The notes under the pieces: model-generated
Told to the model about the DNA's origin: nothing
The model's input: the letters and a program-made list of their open reading frames with translations, nothing else
Databases searched by the model: none
Assembly: GCA_963763305.1 (NCBI GenBank)
Contig: CAVXNP010000001.1
Coordinates: 3,038,001 to 3,102,000 of the forward strand
DNA from: CAVXNP01 sp963763305
Lineage (GTDB): Bacteria; Pseudomonadota; Gammaproteobacteria; Xanthomonadales; Rhodanobacteraceae
Direction: 5' to 3'
DNA: 64,000 nt
In this document: positions 51,173 through 59,996 of the stretch, piece after piece
Position numbering within the stretch: the stretch's first letter is position 1
Layout: every line of letters begins with the position of its first letter
Position numbers and translations under genes: made by a program

Positions 51173-51523
51173 ATGAAAGCCCTCACCCAACAGTTTGCCG
51201 CGTCGCGGGGCGTGTTCCTGGGATTGGCCCTGGTTGTCGGCGCCGCCGGCGCCATGTCCGGTTGCGCCAATGTCGACCAGGGGGTCGCCGGATCCAGCCA
51301 TCCGGTGAAGGACACCTGGATCACCAGCAAGGTAAAGACCAATCTGGCCACGCTGCGGGACATCGATGCCACCGACATCGGCGTGGAGACCAACAACGGC
51401 GTGGTGACGCTTACCGGTGAAGTCGATTCACCGGACAAGCGCGACCGCGTGGTGTCGGCGGTACGCCAGATCGAGGGCGTCAAGGATGTCGACACCTCGA
51501 TGCTGACCGTGATGGGCCAGTAG
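51173..51523 (+). CDS. BON-domain lipoprotein
   Basis: A 116-residue lipoprotein. The signal ends in the lipobox MSGC (cysteine near 31); the mature part is one BON domain: DTWITSKVKTNLATLRDIDA, VETNNGVVTLTGEVDSPDKR, VVSAVRQIEGVKDVDTSM. BON proteins (OsmY, DolP type) bind phospholipid surfaces and protect the envelope. AAGGAG is 6 bases before the ATG, which decides between it and an upstream in-frame start. Located between DUF4142 and the ABC exporter genes, all on the plus strand but with separate spacing. Confidence 0.94.
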   Translation: MKALTQQFAASRGVFLGLALVVGAAGAMSGCANVDQGVAGSSHPVKDTWITSKVKTNLATLRDIDATDIGVETNNGVVTLTGEVDSPDKRDRVVSAVRQIEGVKDVDTSMLTVMGQ

Positions 51524-51674
51524 CAGCCACCGCCGCGGGCCGGTGGGCACCGGGCATGGGGACACACGCGCTGGTGCGCGGCGCTGACCGCATGCGCCGG
51601 TGGCCGGGCCTGCGCAGTTCGGCGCAGCGATCGATGCGCCCGACCGCTGCGGGTGACGGATGTAGGATTGCCCG

Positions 51675-53525
51675 ATGGTCGAGTCCCCTGCGAGTGATCC
51701 AGACAGTAGCGAGTCGAATCGGGTAGGGCGGTACCTGCGGGTGTTCCGTTACAGCCGACGGGCGGTGGAGCTGGTCTGGCAGACCCACCGCACGCTGACC
51801 GTGGTGTTCGCCGTGTGCACGCTGGCCGCCGGCCTGCTCCCGGCGGGCGTGGCGGTGGTCGGTCGCCTGATCGTCGATGCGGTGGTGGCCTCGATCCGGG
51901 TGGTCGGACACGGCGGCGAAGCGCCGGTCGGGCCGGTGTTCTGGCTGGTGGCGCTGGAGGCGGGCGTGATGGCCGCGCTGGCCTTGTTCCAGCGCGGTAT
52001 CGCCACCGTGCAATCGTTGCTGCGCGCGCTGCTCGGCCAGCGGGTCAACGTGATGATCCTGGAAAAGGCGCTGACCCTGCGGTTGGCCCAGTTTGAGGAT
52101 TCGGAGTTCTACGACAAGCTCACCCGGGCCCGCCGGGAGGCGTCCAGCCGGCCGTTGGCGCTGGTCACCAAGACTTTCGGCCTGGTGCAGAACGCCATTT
52201 CGCTGATCAGTTACGCCGTGCTGTTGTTCGCGTTCTCGCCGCTGGCGGTGCTGGTGCTGGTGATCGGTGGCCTTCCGCAGTTCGTTGCCGAGGCCCGGTA
52301 CTCCGGCGACGCGTTCCGGCTGTTCCGCTGGCGTTCGCCCGAAACCCGCCGGCAGATGTACCTGGAGACCGTGCTGGCCCGCGAGGACAGCGCCAAGGAG
52401 GTCAAGCTGTTCGGGCTGGGCCCGTTGCTGCTGCAGCGTTACCGCGGGATCTTCGACACGCTCTACCGGGCCGATCGCGACCTCACCCTGCGTCGAGACG
52501 CCTGGGGCTTCGTGCTGGGGCTGTTCGGCACCGCCACCTTCTACGGCGCCTATGCCTGGATCGTCTATGCCACGGTGGTGGGGCAGATCAGCCTGGGTCA
52601 GATGACCATGTACCTGCTGGTGTTCAAGCAGGGCCAGTCGGCGGTCAGCGCGAGCCTCGGCGCGATCGGCGGGATGTACGAGGACAACCTGTACCTGTCC
52701 ACCCTGTACGAGTATCTGGAGCAGCCGGTGCCCGCGAGCGGTGGCACCGCCACCAGCGGTCCGGATCCGCGCGATGGCGTGCGCTTCGAGAACGTGAGCT
52801 TTGCCTATCCCGGCAGCGATACGCCCGCGCTGGCGGAGATCGACCTGCACATCCGTCCGGGCCAGAGCCTGGCCCTGGTGGGGCAGAACGGTTCGGGCAA
52901 GACCACGTTGATCAAGCTGCTGGCCGGGCTGTACCAGCCCACCGCCGGGCGGATCCTGCTCGATGGGCGCGACCTGCGCGAGTGGGACGAGCAGGCGCTG
53001 CTGCGCCGGGTCGGGGTGATTTTCCAGGACTTCGTGCGCTACCAGATGCTGGTCGGAGAGAACATCGGGGCGGGCGACGTGGCGCGTTTCGGCGACCAGC
53101 CGGGTTGGCGCGAAGCGGCCCGACGCGGGCTGGCGGACGATTTCATCGAGGCCCTGCCGCAAGGCTACGGGACCCAGCTGGGGCGCTGGTTCCAGGGCGG
53201 TCGCGAGCTGTCCGGCGGGCAGTGGCAGAAGGTGGCGGTGGCGCGCGCCTTCATGCGCCGCGATGCCGACATCCTGGTGCTGGACGAGCCGACCGCGGCC
53301 ATGGATGCGGCCGCCGAAGCGCAGGTGTTCGAGCACTTCGGCGAGATGACCCGCGACCGCATCGCGATCCTCATCTCCCACCGCTTTTCCACCGTACGCA
53401 TGGCCGATCACATCGTGGTGATGGAGAACGGCCGCATCGTCGAGCGCGGCAGCCACCAGGCGTTGATGCGGCAGGATGGCATCTATGCGCACCTGTTCTC
53501 GCTGCAGGCGGCCGGTTACCGGTAG
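51675..53525 (+). CDS. ABC exporter, fused membrane and ATPase domains
   Basis: A 616-residue half-transporter. Six hydrophobic segments lie in residues 40-330 (the ABC exporter membrane domain), and the nucleotide-binding domain fills 368-612. Walker A is GQNGSGKT (403-410), the Q-loop is VIFQDF (448-453), the signature LSGGQ is 512-516, Walker B is ILVLDEP (532-538) and the H-loop is ILISHRFST. With one copy of each domain it must dimerise. The membrane part resembles lipid or multidrug exporters of the MsbA type, but no substrate can be named. AGGAT lies 8 bases before the ATG. Its last 10 bp overlap the 3' end of the convergent Mut7-C gene. Confidence 0.93.
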   Translation: MVESPASDPDSSESNRVGRYLRVFRYSRRAVELVWQTHRTLTVVFAVCTLAAGLLPAGVAVVGRLIVDAVVASIRVVGHGGEAPVGPVFWLVALEAGVMAALALFQRGIATVQSLLRALLGQRVNVMILEKALTLRLAQFEDSEFYDKLTRARREASSRPLALVTKTFGLVQNAISLISYAVLLFAFSPLAVLVLVIGGLPQFVAEARYSGDAFRLFRWRSPETRRQMYLETVLAREDSAKEVKLFGLGPLLLQRYRGIFDTLYRADRDLTLRRDAWGFVLGLFGTATFYGAYAWIVYATVVGQISLGQMTMYLLVFKQGQSAVSASLGAIGGMYEDNLYLSTLYEYLEQPVPASGGTATSGPDPRDGVRFENVSFAYPGSDTPALAEIDLHIRPGQSLALVGQNGSGKTTLIKLLAGLYQPTAGRILLDGRDLREWDEQALLRRVGVIFQDFVRYQMLVGENIGAGDVARFGDQPGWREAARRGLADDFIEALPQGYGTQLGRWFQGGRELSGGQWQKVAVARAFMRRDADILVLDEPTAAMDAAAEAQVFEHFGEMTRDRIAILISHRFSTVRMADHIVVMENGRIVERGSHQALMRQDGIYAHLFSLQAAGYR

Positions 53526-54067
53526 TGGCGTTCGCCGCCATCGGGACTCGAGCCATGGCTGCCGTTCAACGGCGTCCTGCAACCGGCCGGTTGCTCGCGC
53601 TGCCACCGTTGCAGTTGCGCCAGCATCCGGCGCACGTGGCTGCCAGGCCAGTAGACGCGACCGCAGCAGGGGCAGTGCCGGAACGGGCCGGGCAGCGCGC
53701 GGGCCGAGCGCGGCAGCCGCACCAGTTCGGCCGGGCCGGCCGGATCCAGCGGCGCGTTGTCGAGCAGGCAGCGGGTGAACGGCGCGAGCGTCCAGTCGAG
53801 TGGAAGCTGTTGTGCCAGTTGCCGCGCCTGCGCGGTGGTGCCATTGGTGGTCAGCAGGTGGACCTCCAGCCCCGCACCGGGGTGGGCCGCGAAGTGGCGA
53901 TCGCGGGTGATCAGCACACGCGCCTGGATGCGACAGAGGTCGGCGATGGAGCGGTCAGCCTGTCCGGCGACCGCCAATGCGGTGTCGTAGCCGGCCGCAC
54001 GCAGCCAGCGTGCCAGTCCCGCCAGCATGCGGTCGCAATACAGTCGGCAGGGTTGGTGGTGGATCAT
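53516..54067 (-). CDS. Mut7-C RNase-domain protein
   Basis: A 183-residue protein of the Mut7-C (DUF82) family: an N-terminal PIN-like nuclease domain with LYCDRMLAGLARWLRAAGYD (the first acidic residue in CDRMLG-like form) and ILITRDRHF-like VLITRDRHFAAHPG, then a zinc ribbon with the cysteines CPCCGRVYW and the preceding TRCLLDN. Proteins of this type are found in archaea and bacteria and are named for the C-terminal part of the worm exonuclease Mut-7. RNase activity is predicted, not shown, for the bacterial forms. The ATG is not preceded by a good ribosome-binding site. It ends inside the ABC gene and starts 109 bp from the divergent SnoaL-like gene. Confidence 0.9.
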   Translation of the reverse strand: MIHHQPCRLYCDRMLAGLARWLRAAGYDTALAVAGQADRSIADLCRIQARVLITRDRHFAAHPGAGLEVHLLTTNGTTAQARQLAQQLPLDWTLAPFTRCLLDNAPLDPAGPAELVRLPRSARALPGPFRHCPCCGRVYWPGSHVRRMLAQLQRWQREQPAGCRTPLNGSHGSSPDGGERHYR

Positions 54068-54175
54068 CGTTCGCGCGGCCAGCGTTGCGGCCGGAGAGCC
54101 GGGTTCGAATTGGGGCGTCCACGGATGTCTGGCCGCCGTCGTTGTACGCTGGCTACTTTCGGGCAGGAGGGGTCC

Positions 54176-54646
54176 ATGATGCGTGGTTTGGGTCTGATTG
54201 CACTGTTGCTGATCGCGGCCGCGTGGGCCGGCGGTGCCGCCGCTGTCGATGCCGGTGCCGAGGATGCCGCGGCCATCCGTCAGGTGCTGGCGCAGCAACA
54301 GGCTGCGTGGAACCGGGGCGACGTGGTGGCGTTCATGCATGGCTACCAGGATTCGCCCCGGACCACCTTCGTCGGATCGGGCGTGCGCAAGGGCTACCGG
54401 GCCATCCTGGACAGCTACCGGAAGAACTATGCCGGCCCGGAGCAGATGGGTACGCTAAGCTTCTCCGCCATTGAGGTGCGACCTCTGCCGGCAACCAGCG
54501 GTCCACCGCGGTATGCGGCGGTGACCGGCCGTTTCCATCTCGATCGCGCACGGCATGGCAGGGTGGCCCAGGACGACGGCGTGTTTTCGCTGCTCTGGCA
54601 GCGCACGGCCGAAGGTTGGAAGATCATTCTCGATCACAGCAGCTAG
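54176..54646 (+). CDS. Secreted SnoaL/DUF4440-like protein
   Basis: A 156-residue exported protein of the NTF2-like fold: signal MMRGLGLIALLLIAAAWAGG (cleavage near AAA, residue 23), then AAIRQVLAQQQAAWNRGDVV, the DUF4440 opening, AFMHGYQDSPRTTFVGSG, YRAILDSYRKNYAGPEQMG, and the closing strands FSLLWQRTAEGWKIILDHSS. GGAGG lies 5 bases before the first of two adjacent ATGs. Such periplasmic proteins bind small ligands; no catalytic residue can be assigned. The spacing to the HWE kinase gene is about 130 bp, so a shared transcript is possible but not shown. Confidence 0.9.
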   Translation: MMRGLGLIALLLIAAAWAGGAAAVDAGAEDAAAIRQVLAQQQAAWNRGDVVAFMHGYQDSPRTTFVGSGVRKGYRAILDSYRKNYAGPEQMGTLSFSAIEVRPLPATSGPPRYAAVTGRFHLDRARHGRVAQDDGVFSLLWQRTAEGWKIILDHSS

Positions 54647-54780
54647 GCGGCTTCGGGTACACACTTGTCGCCCGCCACCGAGCCTCTGCGGTCTGACCTG
54701 CAGTGCAGGCGAGGGCCTTGCTGCCGGTGGCTGGTGTGGCAGTTCGAGGGGAGTTGTTCCATGGTGCCGGAAGCAACCTC

Positions 54781-55824
54781 ATGAACGCGCTGGACTTCGC
54801 CGTGGACGGCGGACGGATGGGGCGCGCGGTGCGCGAATTCGATTGGGCAGCCACGCCGCTGGGACCGTCCGCGAACTGGCCGCTGGAACTGAAGACGGCA
54901 GTGGGCATGGTGCTTGAATCGTCGTTCCCCTCCGCACTGGCGTGGGGGCCGTCGCTGGTCACCATCCACAACGATGCATTCCGCCCGATCCTCGGCAACA
55001 AGCCCGAAGCGCTGGGTCGCAGTTTTCGCGACGTGTGGGCCGAGGCCTGGCCGGCGATCGGCCCGATCGCCGAGCGCGCGTTTGAGGGCCAGTCGACCTT
55101 CATCGAGGACTTCGAGCTGCAGATACAGCGATCGGGCAGGCCCGAAACCGCGTGGTTCACCTTCTGCTACAGCCCGGTACGGCTGGCCGACGGCAGCGTC
55201 GGCGGCTTGCTCGACACGGTGGTGGAGACCACCGCCACGGTGCGTGCCCGCGACGCCTCCGAGCTGCTGCGCGCCGAACTGGGCCATCGCCTGAAGAACA
55301 CCCTGGCGATGGCGCAATCGATCGCCTGGCACACGCTGGGCAGCTCCACCGGCGCGGAGGCCATGGATGCGTTCCATGCGCGCCTGCTTGCCCTGGGAAA
55401 GGCACACGATGTGCTTTTGCGCCATCACCACGGCAGCGTGTCGATGCGTGAAATCGTCGGCGAGCTGCTGCAGGTCCATGGGCAGCGTTTCGAGGTCGAC
55501 GGGCCGGAGGTGCGACTGCAGGCGCAGGCGATGGTGGCGCTTTCGCTGCTGCTGCACGAGCTGGCCACCAACGCGGCCAAGTACGGTGCGTTGTCGGTTC
55601 CCGGCGGTGGGGTAAGGCTGAGCTGGCAACTGGACGACGGCCACCTGCTGCTGCATTGGCGCGAGCATGGTGGTCCGCAGGTATCCACACCACAGCGCAC
55701 GGGTTTTGGTTCGCGCCTGATTGACACGGGGCTGATGGGGGCCGGGCGGGTCGAGCGGCACTATCCGCCCGCGGGGGTCGAGGTGGATCTGCGCGTGGCA
55801 CGGCAGGACCTGGTCACGCGCTGA
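54781..55824 (+). CDS. HWE-type sensor histidine kinase
   Basis: A 347-residue soluble kinase. Residues 20-155 form a PAS-like sensor with the opening FDWAATPLGPSANWPLELKT found in HWE kinases, and LADGSVGGLLDTVVET near its end. The phosphoacceptor is H169 in ELGHRLKNTLAMAQS. The ATP-binding part shows LLLHELATNAAKYGAL (256-271) and the family signature HWRE at 292-295 in place of HWE, then GFGSRLIDTGL. No receiver is fused and none is adjacent. HWE kinases control general stress or light and redox responses in proteobacteria. Start by GGAAG about 8 bases upstream; a longer in-frame start exists. Confidence 0.92.
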   Translation: MNALDFAVDGGRMGRAVREFDWAATPLGPSANWPLELKTAVGMVLESSFPSALAWGPSLVTIHNDAFRPILGNKPEALGRSFRDVWAEAWPAIGPIAERAFEGQSTFIEDFELQIQRSGRPETAWFTFCYSPVRLADGSVGGLLDTVVETTATVRARDASELLRAELGHRLKNTLAMAQSIAWHTLGSSTGAEAMDAFHARLLALGKAHDVLLRHHHGSVSMREIVGELLQVHGQRFEVDGPEVRLQAQAMVALSLLLHELATNAAKYGALSVPGGGVRLSWQLDDGHLLLHWREHGGPQVSTPQRTGFGSRLIDTGLMGAGRVERHYPPAGVEVDLRVARQDLVTR

Positions 55825-55892
55825 CCGGCCGGGGCCGGCGGGTGTCTGCGACCCTGGGCGGGCCATGCGGCAGTGAAGCGATCAAGGCCGGC

Positions 55893-57767
55893 CTAACCGG
55901 CCAGTGCGGTCTGGATCCCCCGCGCCAGCTGCTCGAGCGAGAAGGGCTTGGCCAGCAGCTGCACGTTCTGGTCCAGAACGTTGTCGTGCGAGATCTCGTC
56001 CCGGGTATAGCCGGTCATGTAAAGCACCTTCAGATCCGGTCGCATGGTCATGGCCAGGTCGGCCAGTTGCTTGCCGGTCATTTCCGCCATGACGATGTCG
56101 GTCAGCAGCAGACGGATGGTCGGGTCGGTCTCGATGGCCGCCAGCGCGCTGTGCCCGCTGGGCACCGCCATCACGGAGTAGCCCAGTTCGGCCAGCGCCT
56201 CGGTGGTGAACGCGCGCACGTCCGCATCGTCCTCCACCAGCAGCACCGTGGTCCGTGCATCGCCCCTGGGCAGGGTGGCGCCTTCTCCGGACAGCGCTCC
56301 ATGCTCGGCCCGCTCGAGCGCGTCGGGCCGAGCGCGCGGCAGGTAGATGCGGACCGTGGTGCCCTTGCGCTCTTCACTGGAAAGGTCCACGTGCCCGCCG
56401 GACTGCTTGACGAATCCGTACACCTGGCTGAGACCCAGGCCGGTGCCCCGGCCGACCTCCTTGGTAGTGAAAAACGGATCGAACGCCTTGGCGGCAGTGT
56501 CCGGGCTCATTCCCTGGCCGTTGTCGGTCACCGCGATCAGGACGTACTGGCCGCCGGCTACATCCGGGTGCTGGCTGGCGTAGCCCTCGTCCAGCAGGGC
56601 ATTGCTGGTCTCGATGCTGAGCTTGCCACCGCCGGGCATGGCGTCGCGGGCGTTGACGGCAAGATTGATCAGGGCGTTCTCGAGCTGGTTGACGTCGACC
56701 ACGGCCGGCCACAGGCCACGCTGCTGGATGACCCGGATCGGGTAGATCTCGCCCAGGGTGCGGCCGATCACCTCGGCGATGCCCGCCACCACCTGGTCCA
56801 GCTGGACCGCTACCGGTCGCAGAGGCTGTCGCCGGGCGAAGGCCAGAAGGCGCCGGGTCAGCTCGCTGGCCCGGCGGGTAGCGTCCAGGGCGTGCTCCAC
56901 GTGACGCTCGATGTCATGCCTGCCGGCGGCGACGCGCGCACGGATCAGCTCCAGGTTGCCCATCACGACCGCCAGCATGTTGTTGAAGTCGTGCGCCATG
57001 CCGCCGGTCAACGCACCCAGCGCCTCCATTTTCCGGGACTGGCGCACCGCGTCCTCCAGGACCGACTGCCGTTCGGCGCTTTCCTTCAACGCCTGGTTGG
57101 AACACAGCAGCTCGTCACGCATCCGCACCACCATCCGGTGCCGGCGCGAGAGAGCGAGCAGGGTGAGCGCGGCCAGCAGCACGATTGCGCATGCGGACGC
57201 CAGCTCGCCGATCAGCAGCCAGCGGGAAATCGTCTCGGCCCGCGCGCGCCGGACGGCCGCCCGGCGGTCGTAGTCGGCCTCCATGGTGCCGACCAGCACG
57301 CGGATACGCGTCATCAGATCCATGCCCACATTGGACCGCACCACGCGCATTGCCGTGGTGGCGCGCCCTTGCCGGTAATCGCCCAGGGTGTGCCGGACCT
57401 CGCCGAGCTTGGCCTGGAGCAAACCTTGCAGTTGCACGAGCTGGAGCCGGTCAGGCCGGTCCACGATCAACTGGTCCAGTTCCCGCATCACGGCCGGAAG
57501 GTCCTTCGTGGCCGCGTGATAGGGCGTCAGGTACGCCTCCTGGCCGGTCAGCAGGTAGCCGCGCTGGGCCGACTCGGCATCACCGATGGAAAGCAGCACG
57601 CGGGTCAGCGCGTTTCGCACGCTGATGGCCTTCTGCAGGCCCTGCACGGTCGACTCGCGCACCGTCGACAGGGCGTAGGCGCCCACCAGCAGGCCGGTGA
57701 GCAGGACGAAGCCGGCGGCCAGCATGGCCCGGGTGCGGATGAAGCTGGATGCGCGCTCACTGCTCAT
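55893..57767 (-). CDS. CHASE3 hybrid histidine kinase with receiver domain
   Basis: A 624-residue hybrid kinase. Two membrane helices (about 13-33 and 183-205) enclose a periplasmic CHASE3-type domain (AESAQRGYLLTGQEAYLTPY, 64-83). HisKA has H259 in GGMAHDFNNMLAVVMG; the HATPase shows NALINLAVNARDAMPGGGKL, VTDNGQGM and GRGTGLGLSQVYGFVKQ. A C-terminal receiver (506-624) has phosphoacceptor D557 in LLLTDIVM and the late K in LLAKPFSLEQL. It ends without an output domain, so the signal should pass to a histidine phosphotransfer protein or another receiver. The ATG at MSSERASS has a weak ribosome-binding site; no upstream alternative is better. Tail-to-tail with the HWE kinase gene. Confidence 0.94.
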   Translation of the reverse strand: MSSERASSFIRTRAMLAAGFVLLTGLLVGAYALSTVRESTVQGLQKAISVRNALTRVLLSIGDAESAQRGYLLTGQEAYLTPYHAATKDLPAVMRELDQLIVDRPDRLQLVQLQGLLQAKLGEVRHTLGDYRQGRATTAMRVVRSNVGMDLMTRIRVLVGTMEADYDRRAAVRRARAETISRWLLIGELASACAIVLLAALTLLALSRRHRMVVRMRDELLCSNQALKESAERQSVLEDAVRQSRKMEALGALTGGMAHDFNNMLAVVMGNLELIRARVAAGRHDIERHVEHALDATRRASELTRRLLAFARRQPLRPVAVQLDQVVAGIAEVIGRTLGEIYPIRVIQQRGLWPAVVDVNQLENALINLAVNARDAMPGGGKLSIETSNALLDEGYASQHPDVAGGQYVLIAVTDNGQGMSPDTAAKAFDPFFTTKEVGRGTGLGLSQVYGFVKQSGGHVDLSSEERKGTTVRIYLPRARPDALERAEHGALSGEGATLPRGDARTTVLLVEDDADVRAFTTEALAELGYSVMAVPSGHSALAAIETDPTIRLLLTDIVMAEMTGKQLADLAMTMRPDLKVLYMTGYTRDEISHDNVLDQNVQLLAKPFSLEQLARGIQTALAG

Positions 57768-57911
57768 TCGGAAACCGAGGACGGAGTGTAGAACCGGGCC
57801 AGGAGGGTGGCATCGAGTTGGGGCTCCGCTTCGCTGCCGCTCATCACCGGTAGCACTTTTCGAGCCAGGCTGGCGTGGCCGGGGTCCTGGCTGGAGCGTG
57901 TCCGAAAAGGA

Positions 57912-57934
57912 AAAGGCGGGCAAGGCCCGCCTTT
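57912..57934 (-). terminator. Intrinsic terminator of the S8 protease gene
   Basis: AAAGGCGGGC-AAG-GCCCGCCTTT is a perfect 10-bp stem. On the minus strand it is followed by TCC and TTTTC, so it has the run of T needed for an intrinsic terminator. It lies about 25 bases after the S8 protease stop codon. Confidence 0.75.
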
Positions 57935-57959
57935 CCGGTTCTCATGCCCTGGCCTGGGC

Positions 57960-59612
57960 TCAGTGACCGTGGCCATGCCCGTGATGCGCGTGCTTGACCG
58001 CGCCGATCACGGCCGCCTTGGCATCGACGATGCCCGCTCCGATCGAGCGATTCCTCGGCGGAGTGACCACCGGCGTGTAGGCGGTGTGGCGCAGGATGGC
58101 GCGTACCTCGCCGGGCCTGAGCAGGCGCATGCCGGCGGCCTTGCGTGCGCTCTGCATCAGCGCCACGGTACCGCTGACGTGCGGTGCGGCCTGGGAGGTG
58201 CCCGCGTAGCCGGCATAGGTGGTGCTGTTGGGCACCGGCGTGGTGGTGCCGTTGTTGAGCGCCTGCCAGATGAAGCCGTCGTAGGAGACCACGCCGGTGG
58301 ACGGGTCGTCGTCCTGGTAGACACCACCGCCGGGAGCGGCGATCTCCACCTTGTGGCCATAGTTGGAGTAGTACGCACGCTTGCTGGTGATGCCGGTCGC
58401 GGCGACCGTGATCACACCCGGACAGCTCGCCGGCGAGTAGTTGGCGGCATCGTCGTTGCTGTTGCCGGCCGAGACGACCACCACCGCGCCGCGGGCGGTT
58501 GCCTTGGCTACCGCAAGAGCGGTCGGATCGTGCCGGTTGCAACTGCCGCCACCGCCGAGGCTCAGGTTGATCACCTGCGCCGGATGGGTGTTGCGGGGCA
58601 CGCCGTCGACATGACCGCCGGCCGCCCAGACGATCGCGTCGGCGATGTCGCTGGTGTAGCCGCCGCAATGGCCCAGCACGCGTACCGGCAGCACCTTGGC
58701 ATGGTAGGCGATGCCTGCCATGCCACGGGCGTTGTCGGTCAGCTCCGCGCCGGCGGTGCTCGCCACGTGGGTGCCGTGCCAGGAGCTGTCTTCGGGCGGG
58801 TTGTTCGGGCCGGTGCAGGCGGACAGCCACGGTTCTTCCGTGGTCCAGTCGCCCCGGTCCCAGCCGCCGGGGACGCGATCGTCGGTGGGCCGGCCCGAGA
58901 CCAGCGAATCGCTGATGAAGTCGTAGCCGGCGTTGGCCAACGAGGTGTCCACGTCGACGTGCGTGGTGATGCCGGTGTCGAGCACGGCGATGACCACGCC
59001 GGTGCCATCGGACAGATCCCAGGCGCCATTGACCCGGGTGCCGCCCAGGTTGGCGTCGCCGAAGGCGGTCATCGTGCCGTTCGGTGCCTTGAAGTTCCAC
59101 TGGTAGGTCGGGTAGTAGGTGTCGCTGGGGGTGAACGTCTGGGGCTTCAGCGAGGCCGGCGCACGGGTGTCGCGGATCGGATGAAGCATCACGTCGGGAC
59201 TGACGTTGAGTACCGCCGGGTCGGCCGCGATCTGGCGCATCAACTCGGCCGCCTCGGCGCGGTCGAGCTTGCGTGATGTGTGGATCAGGTCGCCGCCGAT
59301 CGCCAGCCTGCGTTTGAAGTGGGCGCTCACCCCGCCGCGGCGCGAACCGTTGGGTGCAAGCGCGGGCCGGTCCAACCCGGTCCGGCTGATGGCGGCGCCC
59401 ACGTTCTGCAGCATGGCGGCATGGTCGGCGCGTTCGGTACTGCCGTCGCGGTAGGTGACAATGAAGCGGTCGTACTGCCCACCCGGCTGCAATGCCGTGA
59501 GATTGGCCCGCATGTCGGTGGGGCCGGTCGGTGCGGCGGCGTGGGCCGACATCGACAGCGCGGCGGCGATGGAGGCACCGAGCAGTGCCTTGATGACGAA
59601 ACGATGTTGCAT
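57960..59612 (-). CDS. Secreted S8 family subtilisin-like serine protease
   Basis: A 550-residue exported protease. Signal MQHRFVIKALLGASIAAALS (cleavage after AHA, residue 26), propeptide (30-150, including YDRFIVTYRDGSTERA of inhibitor I9 type), then the subtilase domain. The triad is visible: D212 in VIAVLDTGITTH, H279 in SSWHGTHVAS, and S473 in AGTSQAAPHVSG; the oxyanion Asn is in VVSAGNSNDD. A short C-terminal tail is rich in His (HAHHGHGHGH), which could bind metal. GAGG lies 7-8 bases before the ATG. It probably degrades extracellular protein. Divergent from bglX. Confidence 0.96.
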   Translation of the reverse strand: MQHRFVIKALLGASIAAALSMSAHAAAPTGPTDMRANLTALQPGGQYDRFIVTYRDGSTERADHAAMLQNVGAAISRTGLDRPALAPNGSRRGGVSAHFKRRLAIGGDLIHTSRKLDRAEAAELMRQIAADPAVLNVSPDVMLHPIRDTRAPASLKPQTFTPSDTYYPTYQWNFKAPNGTMTAFGDANLGGTRVNGAWDLSDGTGVVIAVLDTGITTHVDVDTSLANAGYDFISDSLVSGRPTDDRVPGGWDRGDWTTEEPWLSACTGPNNPPEDSSWHGTHVASTAGAELTDNARGMAGIAYHAKVLPVRVLGHCGGYTSDIADAIVWAAGGHVDGVPRNTHPAQVINLSLGGGGSCNRHDPTALAVAKATARGAVVVVSAGNSNDDAANYSPASCPGVITVAATGITSKRAYYSNYGHKVEIAAPGGGVYQDDDPSTGVVSYDGFIWQALNNGTTTPVPNSTTYAGYAGTSQAAPHVSGTVALMQSARKAAGMRLLRPGEVRAILRHTAYTPVVTPPRNRSIGAGIVDAKAAVIGAVKHAHHGHGHGH

Positions 59613-59996
59613 GGGATGTCCTCGGGTCGGGTGGTCGCAGCCTCGCGCCGCAACCGGCAACGTGTGGTCGATCGCTGGTCGTACTGACGTTGGAAGTCGG
59701 GACATTTCCCCTTTTGTGCATTCCCCTGATCGCTGGCTTTGCCGGCTTTCGCCCCGAAAGCCGCGAGCCCCCTCCGAGCGTCCCTGACGACAGTAGGCAC
59801 GACTCGGTCGGGAGCGTGTGAAATTGCCCGGGCCACCCCTGGCCGGAAGGGCCTCGGCAGACCCGCACCGAAGTGAGCCCGCACGGTGGACCGGCGGCGT
59901 TCCGTCACTTTGGCTTGGCGTTTGGTGCTGTTGCATGAAAACGTTTACATTGTTTTGCAGCGCCACCACCGGGCGGTGCCCATGGGTCGGGAAGCC
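59613..59996. other. Divergent intergenic region with LacI-type operator
   Basis: Contains the promoter and operator of bglX near its right end and must include the protease promoter, which I cannot identify. No gene is seen. Confidence 0.6.
59922..59951 (+). promoter_or_regulatory. bglX promoter with LacI-family operator
   Basis: TTGGTG (59922-59927), 18 bp and TACATT (59946-59951) form a promoter 46 bp before the ATG. TGAAAACGTTTACA (59936-59949) is a LacI-family operator (TGnAAACGTTTnCA with the perfect core AAACGTTT) and overlaps the spacer and -10, so it would act by repression. The regulator gene is not in the window. Confidence 0.65.
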
